Under the pieces are notes generated by a model, which saw nothing but the letters and a program-made list of their open reading frames with translations, was not told where the DNA came from and ran no database searches. The position numbers were made by a program, and so were the translations under genes. Positions 23,012 to 33,243 of a DNA stretch of 64,000 nt are shown in pieces. Source of the DNA: Selaginella moellendorffii (Eukaryota; Streptophyta; Lycopodiopsida; Selaginellales; Selaginellaceae); assembly GCF_000143415.4 (NCBI RefSeq), contig NW_003314281.1, positions 1 through 64,000 on the forward strand, given 5' to 3'. The number at the start of each line of letters is the position of its first letter. Position 1 is the first letter of the stretch.

Positions 23012-23218
23012 TGCATCAATAATGGAAACAACAAATTCACTTGTGGACCATATTATTTTACTCCAAATGTTTGTCCCCCTCCACCACCACCAAAAACACC
23101 TCCACCTCCACCACCTAAAACACCGCCCCCACCACCACCAAGAACACCTCCTTCTCCACCACCTGATGCGATCTTGCTAGAGGCAAGGAGGCAAAAGAAG
23201 GATTGGAATCACTACTAG
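22596..23218 (+). CDS. Ole e 1-like secreted proline-rich protein, copy B (two exons, 188 aa)
   Basis: Exons are 22,596-22,743 and 22,800-23,218, joined in phase 1 by a 56-bp GT-AG intron (567 bp in all). Residues 1-25 form a signal peptide (MENKSFLYLILLLVVIL...). Residues 31-50 (VEGYVYCTNCGSLSQTGILG) and the following GARVNLVCLGDS open a Pollen Ole e 1 domain with cysteines typical of the family (YCTNC, LVC, CRVSV, CSFL, TCINN, FTCGPYY). A short extensin-like tail of PPPPKTPP repeats follows. These proteins are secreted to the cell wall; the exact function is unknown. A TATA motif (attatataag) sits about 45 bp upstream. The last residues (DAILLEARRQKKDWNHY) do not look like the family: the tail runs into foreign sequence at about 23,164, so this copy is probably truncated and fused. 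Confidence 0.72.
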
Positions 23219-23428
23219 GATTGGGCTCAGCAATACGAGACGTTGCTCGAAGACGATGTCTTTGCAACAGTGATACAAGTAAGTATCACAAACAACAGTG
23301 ACACAAACTCTCAGCTAAAGTTGTCTTTTTTGGTTTCCTCTCCCTAGGCATTGCATTACAAGCTTCACAACGATCCATGGCGAGCAAAGCTCCCGAAAAG
23401 AGAGTGGGGAATCCCACCAAGTTGCGGT
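23164..23428 (+). pseudogene. Unidentified gene fragment with an intron
   Basis: Coding-like text begins abruptly inside the tail of copy B (DAILLEARRQKKDWNHY, then a TAG, then DWAQQYETLLEDDVFATVIQ). A good GTAAGT donor at 23,278 and a pyrimidine-rich acceptor ending ctccctag at 23,349 join it to ALHYKLHNDPWRAKLPKREW and a stop. I do not recognise the family. Its position just upstream of the RPP30-like fragment suggests both came from one captured genomic segment. Confidence 0.4.
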
Positions 23429-23513
23429 ATCAATCACGCATGACAAACTTTTTTTGTTCTCTCAGAGAAGACCCAAAGAAGGAATTTTTACATGACACGT
23501 TTTTAGGGCTTCT

Positions 23514-23804
23514 ATGTTCTTCGATCTTAATGTTTATGGTGATGGCAGGCAGCTGGGATACACCGGCGTCGAAATTCCTCACATTGTCAAGGCCGTGATG
23601 CGCGAGGAGTGCCGACTCGCAGCATTGCCTGAGTCTCCAACAAGATCCCATTCTGGCAGTACTCGAGAATCAGAGTCGTGGTCGTGGATCAAGTGTGAGC
23701 TGGCAGCTCTCAATCCTTCCAATCCCGTGATTCAATTTTATGATGTGGTTGCTGTCCAGCTGATGAACCAGCAAGCGTTTGCTCAAGCTTGCACAACCAT
23801 GGAG
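23514..23804 (+). pseudogene. 5' fragment of an RNase P subunit p30 (RPP30)-like gene
   Basis: An ATG gives MFFDLNVYGDGRQLGYTGVE, matching the start of eukaryotic RPP30 (F-x-DLN..., GY-x-G). It continues through a region ending NPSNPVIQFYDVVAVQLMNQ and AFAQACTTMEV, the conserved YDVVAV...A/F...AC segment. RPP30 is a protein subunit of nuclear RNase P/MRP, acting in tRNA and rRNA processing. The exon ends at a good donor (ATGGAG|GTAAGA), but no further RPP30 exons follow, so only about 97 of the roughly 270-plus expected residues are present. This is a truncated copy lying between two retroelements, and a functional gene must be elsewhere. Confidence 0.6.
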
Positions 23805-24939
23805 GTAAGAACGAGAATTTTCGATCTCTCTTCTATTGCTTTCTCTCTTGGTTGATGTGATAAGCTTGAAGAAGTTGTCTTTGAGGATCAAATCTTCTCC
23901 CTTGACATATAGCCTTTCTTAGTCAATCTATACCTGGAATATTCAATTATACTCTAATTCGTTTGTAATCAAGGTTTAATGCTATGTATCACAGATAAAA
24001 ACAATCTACAATGACTTAAGATCCACTCAATTGCAGTAACAAATTCCTTGAATCCAAGAAAATTTTGCCACTTAGAATCAACCCAGTCTTGAGAAGAGGA
24101 ATTATGCCCTCTTGAGAAGAAGAACAGATAGGAATTATGACCAAAATCATTCCATACCTGCTTGAGATCTGTCTGGGGACACCAAGAATTTCACTACATC
24201 GGTGCTGGTGATACACACATCCCCATCTGTGGCGAGAATATATTGCTAGCAAAGCAAACACTATTGCCACCACCACTATTCCTAGCATTACCGCCACCAC
24301 CACCGCCAACAGCACCATTGCCTCCTCACCAGCATCAACATCAACTTTGTGCAATGCTTTCTCAAATTCGCCCCACTCCAGGCTAGGTATTAGGGGATGA
24401 TATTCTTTATTGGCATGCTCGTGAACAAGAGGGCTGAGAGTTGCGTAGTTAGGGATTTTTATGAGGAGGAGCTCGGGAACTGCCACCAAAGAGAACTATC
24501 AGTGAAGTACTTTTTGATTTTATTGGATTCTGGTCAAGGCACCAAAATGCTTTGGAAAATCAGTCATCTAATATCTAAAACTTTAGAACAGTATCACAAA
24601 ATCTCTAAACTCCACATTGCATGGCATTCTCTAGCCCCTAAACAACTGATCGCTAGCTTGACAAGATCATGAGGTGGTGCTCTTGCAAAAAATGTAGCTC
24701 CTCCTCATAACCCCTAGAGCAACCCATTCATGGTTTGGAGGCCTGGGTGCCAACTCACACATATCACTATCCTCTTGTCCACACAAAGCTAGTAATTACA
24801 CTGTAAAATCTAGTTGGTGAGGAGCACTCTAGCAAGTTTTGATCTGAAAAGAGCTGGCAAAGAGTTGAGGTGTATCTTGCTTTTGATTTTAAAATACATT
24901 TATCTTAATATTACTCAAACCCAAAAAAGTTTAATGCCA
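23805..24939. other. Intergenic stretch; one anonymous minus-strand ORF with a membrane-like segment
   Basis: No recognisable gene. On the minus strand 24,489-24,016 is open for 157 codons and contains LLAVVVAVMLGIVVVAIVFA, which would span a membrane, but no homolog came to mind. The codons there derive partly from a GCCACCACC-type repeat (24,265-24,330), so the hydrophobic run may be a by-product. The right end borders the truncated LTR of element 2. Confidence 0.35.
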
Positions 24940-25092
24940 GGAAAGGGAATACAGAAAATATGCATATCAATTAACCTAAAAACCCTAGCTTATATATAAG
25001 AGCAAGTGGCCTGGATTGAAACCAATCTGACAACTACCAAAATCCCACTATGATAATATTAATATACGGCATCGTAGCCGTACACTTGGCCC

Positions 25093-28000
25093 TCACATCA
25101 TCCCCTCTTGGAATAATGGAAGACCATTAGGGTTCTCTTGTAGATGGGCCGGGATTTGGAGGAATGTCAGGAGGATGCATCGGGGCATTAATTGCTCCTG
25201 ATCCCTTTGTATGAAGCGTTTCAACCATTGCACATGCACAATCTTTGGAGGATTAGCCTGCTGGACGTCATGCCAAACCTCATAAACTGGTGGTCCAACT
25301 TGTTGCAACACCCGATACGGTCCTTTCCACTGCGCAAGGAGCCCCTTATATAAACTACGTACCGTAAGATGGGGAAAACGGACCAACACCAAATCATCCA
25401 CTTTGTACTCCATAGGTGGACGATGATGGGAGTTGTAGCACCGTTGTTATCCCACTTGTACGCGGCCTAAGTGTTCGGCAGACTCAGCTCGGACAAGTGG
25501 AAGAATGCTCGTCAAATACTAATCTCACGACCTAACATTGGCAGCTCATGGCAATTGCAATGGTAAACCTAGCTCTGTTGGTAATATTAGATCATGACCA
25601 TATAGGAGTTTATATGGTGAAGCACCAATAGAACTTTGCACCACTGTGACATATGTATACCGAAGAAATGGCAAATAACCATCCCAATCCGAATGCTGAA
25701 AGTTCACATACTTCGCAATCATCCCCTTGAACGTCCAAACGAGCCGTTCCACCAGACCGTCTGATTGTGAATGATAAGCACTTGTGAAAGTGTGGCGAAT
25801 CCCCAACCAAGATGTCAAAATATGAAATGCCTCAGCCATAAATGCGGGACCATTATGCGAAAGAATCCGCTCTAGACAAGAATGCTGGAACACCACTCGA
25901 TTGAGAAGGAAGTATCCAATAGCAGTTGCAGAGGCACTAGAAAGAGCACCAACTTCCACCCAACGAGTCAAGTAGTCAAAAGCAATAATAACATACTCAT
26001 TGCCAGCAGTCGACCGTGGAAAAGGTCCCATAAGATCGAATGCCACTAACTCAAACGGACGGGAAACTACAATTAACTCCAACCGTCCTTCCGTAGCCCA
26101 AGGGGGAGTATTACGAGCTTGGCACCAAATGCAGCTACGCACATACCGAATAATATCACGTCACATCTCCGGCCAATACAAAGACCTGCGTAGCTTCTCG
26201 ATTACACGACGATGTCCCATATGCCCACCTAGAACAGGAGAATCATGGTAGGTATGGAAAAACCGTTGAATAAAGACAGAAAGCACCACTAGCCGTAAAT
26301 GATCATCAAGATCCATCCCTACAAAATAAAGAAGGCTGTCGTCAAGGCGATATTAAGAATGTAAATGCCGGAAAGGTAAGTCATCAGCAAGTGATGCAGG
26401 ATTCTCAAACCCATCTCGAAGCCTTCGAATCCACGGCTCAATCTTTTGAGCCTCGCGAACCTCATCAAGAGAAGGTAGATCTTGCTCTATGCCTTGTGGA
26501 CACTAAACATCAAGTACAACAACTGCTGAGGGCACAGAATCCTTGTCTAGAAAATCCACATATGCAAGAGTAACAGGCTCATCAGAAACATGAGAAGAGA
26601 GTGGAGAAGGAAGAGGAGCTCGAGAAAGGGCATCAACATTATCCATAGAACTCGTTGGATGATGAACAACATCAAAATCATATATTTGAAGCTTCAAAGC
26701 CCATCGAGCAATACGACCAACTAGGTTCTTCCGCTTCAATAATGAAGTAATAACAGCATAGTCACCTTCAAGTAATGTCCGAGAAGCATGTAGATATGCA
26801 TGAAGTTTCTCAAAACCCCAGACTGCTGCTAAACACTCTTTCTCTGTCGTGGAGTAGTTCATCTCCGCTGGTTGTAATGTACGGCTGATATATGCAATAG
26901 GATGATGCTGACCAAGCACACTCAAGCTCTCTTGCATCAACACACCCCCAAGACCAATATTAGAAGCATCCACACACAAAATAAAAGGTTAAGTGTAGTC
27001 AAGATATGCCAAAACCGAAGGAGTCGTCAATAGCTCTTTGAGATCCATGAACGCCCACTCACAATCCAGAGACCAAATGAAGATGACTTTGATGACTTCA
27101 GCAATGCTTGCAACAGTGTAGTGCGATCAGAAAGATGATCCACAAAACGACCAAGATACTACACCTTGCCCAAGAAGTGCTACACATCATTCATACACTT
27201 CGGAGTGGATCAAAACATCATCAATGAAGTCAGCAGCCACCTCTGGCATATTGCAAAGAACTTCGTCCATCATCCACTAGAAGATTGCTAGAGCATTGTT
27301 CAAACTAAACAGCATCACTAAGAACTCATACAAACCAAATAGTGTACGAAAAGCAGTCTTAGGAATATCTTCTTTGGCCATTAGTACTTACTAGTACTCA
27401 GAAGCAACATCCAGCTTGGTGAAATCTTGATCTCCTTGGGTGACCGACGACGAATAAGAACCTTGATTGGACGAGCATCCCCAGTTGGAATTGGATGACA
27501 TGTGGCAATCTTGGCCCCAAATGATAGGTCAAATTCAAAGAGATCAGAATACTCCTTCATAAGTCGGTCAACTACTGCAACACAAAGATTGTCAGAGGGA
27601 TCGGAAAAGGGAAGAGCAGAACAAGATAGAAACACAGGAGGAAATAGTGGGGAAACAAAAGTAATGGAAGCAGAAGTAGAAGTAGAGGGATAAAGAGGTA
27701 TGGAAGTGAGAGGAATGGATAAAACGTAAGGAAGTATGAGACAAGGGGGAGAAGCCTCAAAGTCACACTTAGCATGATTGCGCTGCAACCAATCCATACC
27801 AAAAATGAGGTCAAAAGCTTGACTCGACACCGCAATGAGTACAACTCAAGCTCGAAATCACCCATACGCACAACCAGGTCTGCCTCATCTCATGCACATG
27901 TATGTGTATGGCCATTGCCATAAAGAATGAAAACTGGTTTTGCCGCACGACGCAAGTGTAGACGACAATATGTGGCAACAGGTCGAGCAATAGAAGATAA

Positions 28001-29100
28001 ACTCAAATTTGTATCAACCAACATGGAGAGAATAATAGGAGACCTCTTGTTATAAGAATGAGCTTGCAAAGTAAACACTGGATGAACTGGTGCCGAATGA
28101 ACCCCTTAATTATACTCCCGAAACAAAGATGGAAGGGTCATTAACTTATTCGCGCAAGGTCACTCTGTTACTCGCGCGACTCCTTGTTTCCCGGATGCAT
28201 CTCGGTGTCCAAACCTTCCACTACAGCAGCACATCCGGGATGTTGTTAATGCCAAGGTCTTCACCCAGAAAATGGAGGTTGCCAATCTAGAAAATGCCGA
28301 CAACACCGATAAGTATGACCAACTTCATCACATGCCTAACAGCGAACATCACGGCCATGACTACATCCTCGCCCTTGACCTTGGACTCGAGCAGCAACAG
28401 CATCAACCTCTATTGGAACAGGACCATCACCCATAGGAAGTGGAGCTGAAGGACGTGCAGTGAGAAGTGGAAGAGGCGACGTCTCATAACGTTGTGCCAA
28501 GTGAAGAGCATTGTCAAGGGTGGCAGGAGCAAGTGCATGCACAAGTCTGACAAGATCTTGACGAAGTGCTGGCTACAACATTCCTAGCTTGATCCGCTTC
28601 GATATATTTGGCTCCGCACGAAGCAAAAGACATCAGAAATGAACACCAAATTGCATCACTAACTCAGATGGCCCTTGGCAAAGACGATGCAATTGTTGGA
28701 AAGCATCATCACAGTCATCGGCATGTTCGAAGGCGCGTTTGAAGACATCCGGAAGAACACTCCAATCCCTGCGAGTGGCTGCTCCCAAACTGTTGTACCA
28801 CTACAACGCCATCCCTTGGAGACACGTGGGAAACTCACGCAAACGTCAAGCATCATCCCAAGAATGATATGTGGCAATCATTGTAAAGTGATCGAACCAA
28901 TGGTACACATTTTCCCCAGGATTCCCGCGAAAGAACTCCGGCCGAACGCGAGGATTGGCACCAAGAGCAGGAGGAGTTGTACCATGTGCCGTGAATGCCA
29001 CCATCAACTGAGTTTGGTTGTTCAATTGCAATCGCATAGCATCAAGCAATTGTACCAACTACTGCTCCAGAGTCAAAGGAGGAGATTGCTGATCTGCCAT
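25093..29100 (-). pseudogene. Element 2 gag-pol remnants
   Basis: Gag starts near 29,098 as MADQQSPPLTLEQ, then a stop, then LVQLLDAMRLQLNN and YHWFDHFTMIATYHSWDDA. The protease-RT junction lies in 27,871-27,381 (FDLIFGMDWLQRNHAKCDF). RNase H is in 26,979-26,503 (CVDASNIGLGGVLMQESL). Integrase lies in 26,142-25,546 (CIWCQARNTPP; FDLMGPFPRSTAG), and its C-terminal barrel in 25,413-25,093 (YKVDDLVLVRFPHL). Multiple stops and two internal deletions rule out activity. Confidence 0.8.
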
Positions 29101-29316
29101 AAAGATGAATGAAAAGGAAAGAGCAAAATAAGAGAAATGACAAAATGCTAGAAGGAAATGGTAGATCTAGACAATGCAAAAAGCTAGATCTAAACCAAAA
29201 TTCTGAAAGGAAGGAACAAAAGAAAGGAAATGGAAAAAACTAGATATAGACAATGCAAAAATTAGATCTAAACTGAAATCCCAAATCCAAGCACTCCCCA
29301 GAGACAATCAAAGATG

Positions 29317-29332
29317 CCCCTCATCTCCACCA
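29317..29332 (-). promoter_or_regulatory. Primer-binding site of element 2, tRNA-Ala type
   Basis: Reads TGGTGGAGATGAGGGG on the minus strand, immediately inside the 5' LTR. It is identical to the sites at 5,039 and 59,893. Confidence 0.65.
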
Positions 29333-29795
29333 ATGTGAGTGCATGGAGTATGGAAAGGGAATACAAAAATGTGCATATCAATTAGCCTAGCTTATATATA
29401 GGAGCGAGTGGTCCAGATTGAAACCAATTCGACAGCTACCAAAATCCCACTATGCTAATATTAGTATACGGCATCGTAGTTATACACTTGGCCCTCACAA
29501 CATATATATAAAAAGAAAATTAAAATTTAATCAGGATTTTAGTTAAACACAAAGATTAACCAATCAAGCTAAGATATTCACTAGTTGAAGGTAGCTTTCA
29601 AAGTAAAATAAAAGTAGAATTTAAAATCTAATGTGGCCTTCTAACAACTCAAAAATAAAACAAAATATTTAGAAGATCACTCTGGGTTTGAAAAAAGTGT
29701 TATTAGTCTAGCAACTTATTAGTTTTACCTACAAAATATAGTGTAGGATATTTATTATATAAGGGTGTTCTTTTACCTTATATTAATATGTGAGT

Positions 29796-31236
29796 ATGGA
29801 AAACAAAAAAATTCTATATTTAATTCTATTACTTGCAGTCATTCTAAATAATGAGAATTTTTGTGATGCCACTACACTGATTCAAGTGGAAGGCTATACT
29901 TATTGTACTAGTTGTGGTTTAGTTTCTCAGAATGGGATCTTGGGTAAGAAAAATTCATCTCATCTTCTAAATTCTTCTAATCTTGTTAAATTTTGTAGGT
30001 GCCAAGGTAAATCTAGTTTGTCCAGGAGACAGTGGTTTATCATTTACAAATCTTAGAGGGTATTTTGATATCCTTAAATTAATCAAGACTGGAACAAATA
30101 TTGGGAGTTGCAAAGTGAGTGTGGATGGGAGTAGAGCACCCCTACTCCCCTGGGGCTGTACATTTTTAACAAACATAAATGGGGGTTCAATTGGTCAATC
30201 TTTAAGCACATGTATCAACAATGGAAACAACAAATTCACTTGTGGGCCTTATTATTTTACTCCAAATGCTTGTCTGCCTCCACCACCACTACTACCACCC
30301 CTTAGAACACCACCACCACCACCACAAAGAACACCTCCTCCAACACCAACACCACTATCACCTCCAATTTCACCAGCACTACCACCTAGAACACCACCAC
30401 CATCACCACCACCACCACCTTTATCACCTCCAATTTCACCAGCACTGCCACCTACACCACCACCACCACCACCTTTATCACCTCCAATTTCACCAGCACT
30501 GCCACCTAGAACACCACCACCACCAAAAACACCTCCTCCACCAATTACACCAGCACCATTATCACCTCCAATTTCACCAGCACTACCACCTAGAACACCA
30601 CCACCACCACCGCCACCTTTATCACCTCCAATTTCACCAGCACTGCCACCTAGAACACCACCACCACCACCACCTTTATCACCTCCAATTTCACCAGCAC
30701 TACCACCTAGAACACCACCACCACCATCACCACCACCTTTATCACCTCCAATTTCACCAGCACTGCCACCTAGAACACCACCACCACCACCTTTATCACC
30801 TCCAATTTCACCAGCACTGCCACCTAAAACACCACCACCACCAAAAACACCTCCTCCACCAATTACACCAGCACCATTATCACCTCCAATTTCACCAGCA
30901 CTACCACCTAGAACACCACCACCACCACCACCTTTATCACCTCTTATTTCACCAGCACTACCCCCTAAAACACCACCACCACCNNNNNNNNNNNNNNNNN
31001 NNNNNNNNNNNNNNNNNNNNNNNNNNNNNNNNNNNNNNNNNNNNNNNNNNNNNNNNNNNNNNNNNNNNNNNNNNNNNNNNNNNTTACTCTGCGTTGTACT
31101 GGGGAAATTGCCAATTACACTAACACCACCACTTAAAACACCACTACCACCACTGCCAAGAAGAACACCTCCACCAACTACGCTAGCACTGGCACCACTA
31201 TCACCTCCAATTCAGCCACCAGCGGACCAATTTTAG
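29796..31236 (+). CDS. Ole e 1-like secreted extensin-like protein, copy C (two exons, long Pro-rich tail, assembly gap)
   Basis: Exons are 29,796-29,943 and 29,999-31,236, with the same 148-bp phase-1 first exon as copies A and B. The start is set by homology to MENK; an upstream in-frame ATG at 29,790 would only add two residues. A signal peptide (MENKKILYLILLLAVIL) precedes the Ole e 1 domain (VEGYTYCTSCG ... GAKVNLVCPGDS ... FTCGPYYFTPNAC). The remainder is an extensin-like tail with ten visible copies of LSPPISPALPP interleaved with RTPPPP blocks. A run of exactly 100 N at 30,984-31,083 interrupts the tail, so its true length and frame continuity are unknown. The sequence after the gap reads PLKTPLPPLPRRTPPP and ends ADQF. 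TATA is at about 29,755. Likely a cell-wall protein. Confidence 0.75.
30347..30983 (+). repeat. Proline-rich coding minisatellite
   Basis: Ten tandem units of roughly 54-70 bp encode LSPPISPALPP plus variable RTPPPP/KTPPPP spacers. Two higher-order blocks share the insert KTPPPPITPA. The array runs into the N gap. Confidence 0.9.
30984..31083. other. Assembly gap of exactly 100 N
   Basis: A round-number N run inside the repeat array is a placeholder gap, so the real length is unknown. Confidence 0.97.
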
Positions 31237-31306
31237 CACCACCAGGCCCAGATCCCTTCTTTGATCCTTATTGCTCTCACACCATCATCATCCACTCAAG
31301 TAATCA

Positions 31307-31945
31307 GTTTTAACATAATAAAGACATGTATGATTTATAAGCGCTTGCCCAAGCTATGGCTTTTGCGGAGCTGTTTTCCAGGAAAATGGCTTGCCCCAGC
31401 GTTGTTTCCTGGACTGCCCTCGTGCTCGGCCATGTGGACAATGTCGAAGAAGAGCTGGCCTTGAAAATTTTTTTCCAGGAGGCAAGCCTCAAGCGTCACT
31501 GCAGATGCTCTGAGCTTTGCGCAAGTCAAGACCAGATCTCTCGGCCTGGCAGTGGATTTCTGCGACTTTGTCGAGCAGGAACTTGCTACTACCAGCAGAG
31601 TGTTTCCTCGTCAATCCCAGGCAGGCCACTGGCGTATTTCCACGTTGGGAGCTCGTTGATCAATCTGTATGCCAAACTTGGAAGCCTTATAAATGCTCAG
31701 AGGCTCTTCGAGAGGACCAAGACGCAGAGAGATCCAGCGATCTGGACGGCCATGGTCCTCAGCTACGTTGAAAGCAGAGAGCCCGAGCTCGCTGTGAAAC
31801 TGTTCGAATGAATGCTAGCTGCCAAAGACGTCACCTGTGCACCAAATCACTTTGACTTGCATCACTGCTCTCAAAGGCTGTGCTGACCTTGCATCTATGG
31901 AAGTAGTCAAGACGAAGCAGCAGCTAGAAGGAACCCGTGAACACC
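31307..31945 (+). pseudogene. Truncated duplicate of the PPR gene at 33,244
   Basis: Positions 31,307-31,350 match 33,222-33,268 (the ggttttaacataataaag leader and the start codon region). The match then jumps to the equivalent of about 33,865, and the rest follows 33,865-34,447 with frameshifts. Recognisable text includes DPAIWTAMVLSYVESREPEL against DPTIWTAMVLSYAESREPEL in the intact gene. About 600 bp of the 5' coding region and everything after 34,447 are missing. It is followed directly by Pro-rich tail sequence (31,940-32,000), so the fragment is embedded in Ole e 1-like repeat DNA. Confidence 0.8.
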
Positions 31946-32239
31946 GCCACCACTAGCATCAGCACAATTACCAACATCAGCACCAGGCCCAGCACCTCAT
32001 AAGTTCATAACCAATCTAACAAAATAAAAAAAGATTATCGACTTGTAAAGTATTCTAAGAATATTCTACCAGTAAAACACAAAGGTTAAAGGTTAAAGGT
32101 TTGAGTGATCAGTTCTGTTTATTATAATATTAACACTGAAATAGCAAACTACAAATTATAGGCATGATGGAAGTAAAATAAAAATAACAAAAGTAAATTT
32201 TTTATGTTGGAAATAAATTAGGACAATATATAAAAAATG

Positions 32240-33220
32240 AAACAAAATATTTAGAAGATCACTGGGTTTTAAAAAAAATGTTATTCATCTAGAAACTTTT
32301 TAGTTTTACCTTAATGTTTGACTAAATGCAGTGCAAGATATTTATTATATAAGGACAATCTTTTACCTCATATTATCATGTAAGTATGAAAATTTTCTAC
32401 TTAATTCTATTCAGAAGTTTTGTGATACCACTACACTGTGTACCTGTTGTTTCCATTGTTGGAGTGGCCACTGAACCCTCATTCATGTTTGTTAAGAAGG
32501 TACAGTCCCAGAGTAATAGGGCCTTCTACTCCCATCCACACTCATTCTGCATCTTTATTAATTCCAAGATATCAAAGAACCTTCTACTATTTGTAAATGA
32601 TGAATCACTGTCTTCTGGACAAACAAGATTTAGCTTAGGATGAGATAATTTTTTCTTACCCAAAAAGACCTAAAAGGTGAGATAATTTTTTCTTACCCAA
32701 AAAGACCCATTATGAGAGAGTGAACCACAACTGGTACAATAAACATAGCTTTCCACTTTGATCTTCTGAACATTATTATTTTACTCCAAAAAGTGATCAC
32801 CACCACCAACACACCACCAAGAACACTGCCATCACCTCTACCAAAAACTCATCCACCACCACTAGCACCACTACTTGAAGCGCCACCACAATTGGCACCT
32901 TCACTTTCACCTATACCACCACCAAAAACACCACTGCCACCACCCCACCAGTTACACCAGCACCAGCACCACTATCACCTTCACTTTCACCCACACCACC
33001 ACCACCACTATTTGCACCTTCACTTTCACCGACACACCGCCACCACCTCCAAAAACACTTCGTCCACCAGTTACACCACTATCACCTTCACTTTCACCAC
33101 CACCACCACTAGACACTTTTACCAACACAACCACACCACTAGCACCAATGCCACCAGCACCACCAATAGCAGCACCAGGCCCAGTTCCTTTCATTGATTT
33201 ACCATTGCCATTGCTATAAG
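32240..33220 (+). pseudogene. Ole e 1-like copy D with an internal inversion
   Basis: The promoter and start (ttattatataaggac near 32,342, then atgaaaattttctactt) match copies B and C up to gataccactacactgtg at about 32,438. The next roughly 325 bp (32,438-32,762) are reverse-complemented: they run backwards from the CINNGNN codons to the VYCTNCG codons of the same domain. Forward orientation then resumes at attattattttactcc, the YYFTP codons, and leads into a Pro-rich tail to 33,220. The inversion destroys the domain. Its 3' end abuts the PPR gene at 33,244. Confidence 0.78.
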
Positions 33221-33243
33221 GTTTTAACATAATAAAGATATGA

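Larger units (their letters stand above)
24940..29499 (-). mobile_element. LTR retrotransposon element 2 (same gypsy family as element 1)
   Basis: Minus-strand element of about 4.56 kb. The 5' LTR is 29,499-29,334 and the 3' LTR 25,097-24,940, the latter missing its last 18 bases. The tRNA-Ala-type primer site is at 29,332-29,317. Relative to element 1 there is a deletion of about 230 bp in RT (SPKEIK joined to the TKLDVASEY region at 27,424) and another near 27,220. No nested insertion is present. It sits between the RPP30-like fragment and Ole e 1-like copy C. Confidence 0.85.

Noticed and set aside
24162-24386. Pro-rich short frame near 24.3 kb as a possible fifth Ole e 1-like tail
   Set aside because: There is no Ole e 1 domain or promoter match nearby, only a short CCACCA-type run.
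30221-31123. 300-codon frame of HHHH/YHLQFHQHYHLEH repeats
   Set aside because: This is the CCACCA-rich Pro minisatellite of Ole e 1-like copy C read one base out of frame; it has no signal peptide or domain.
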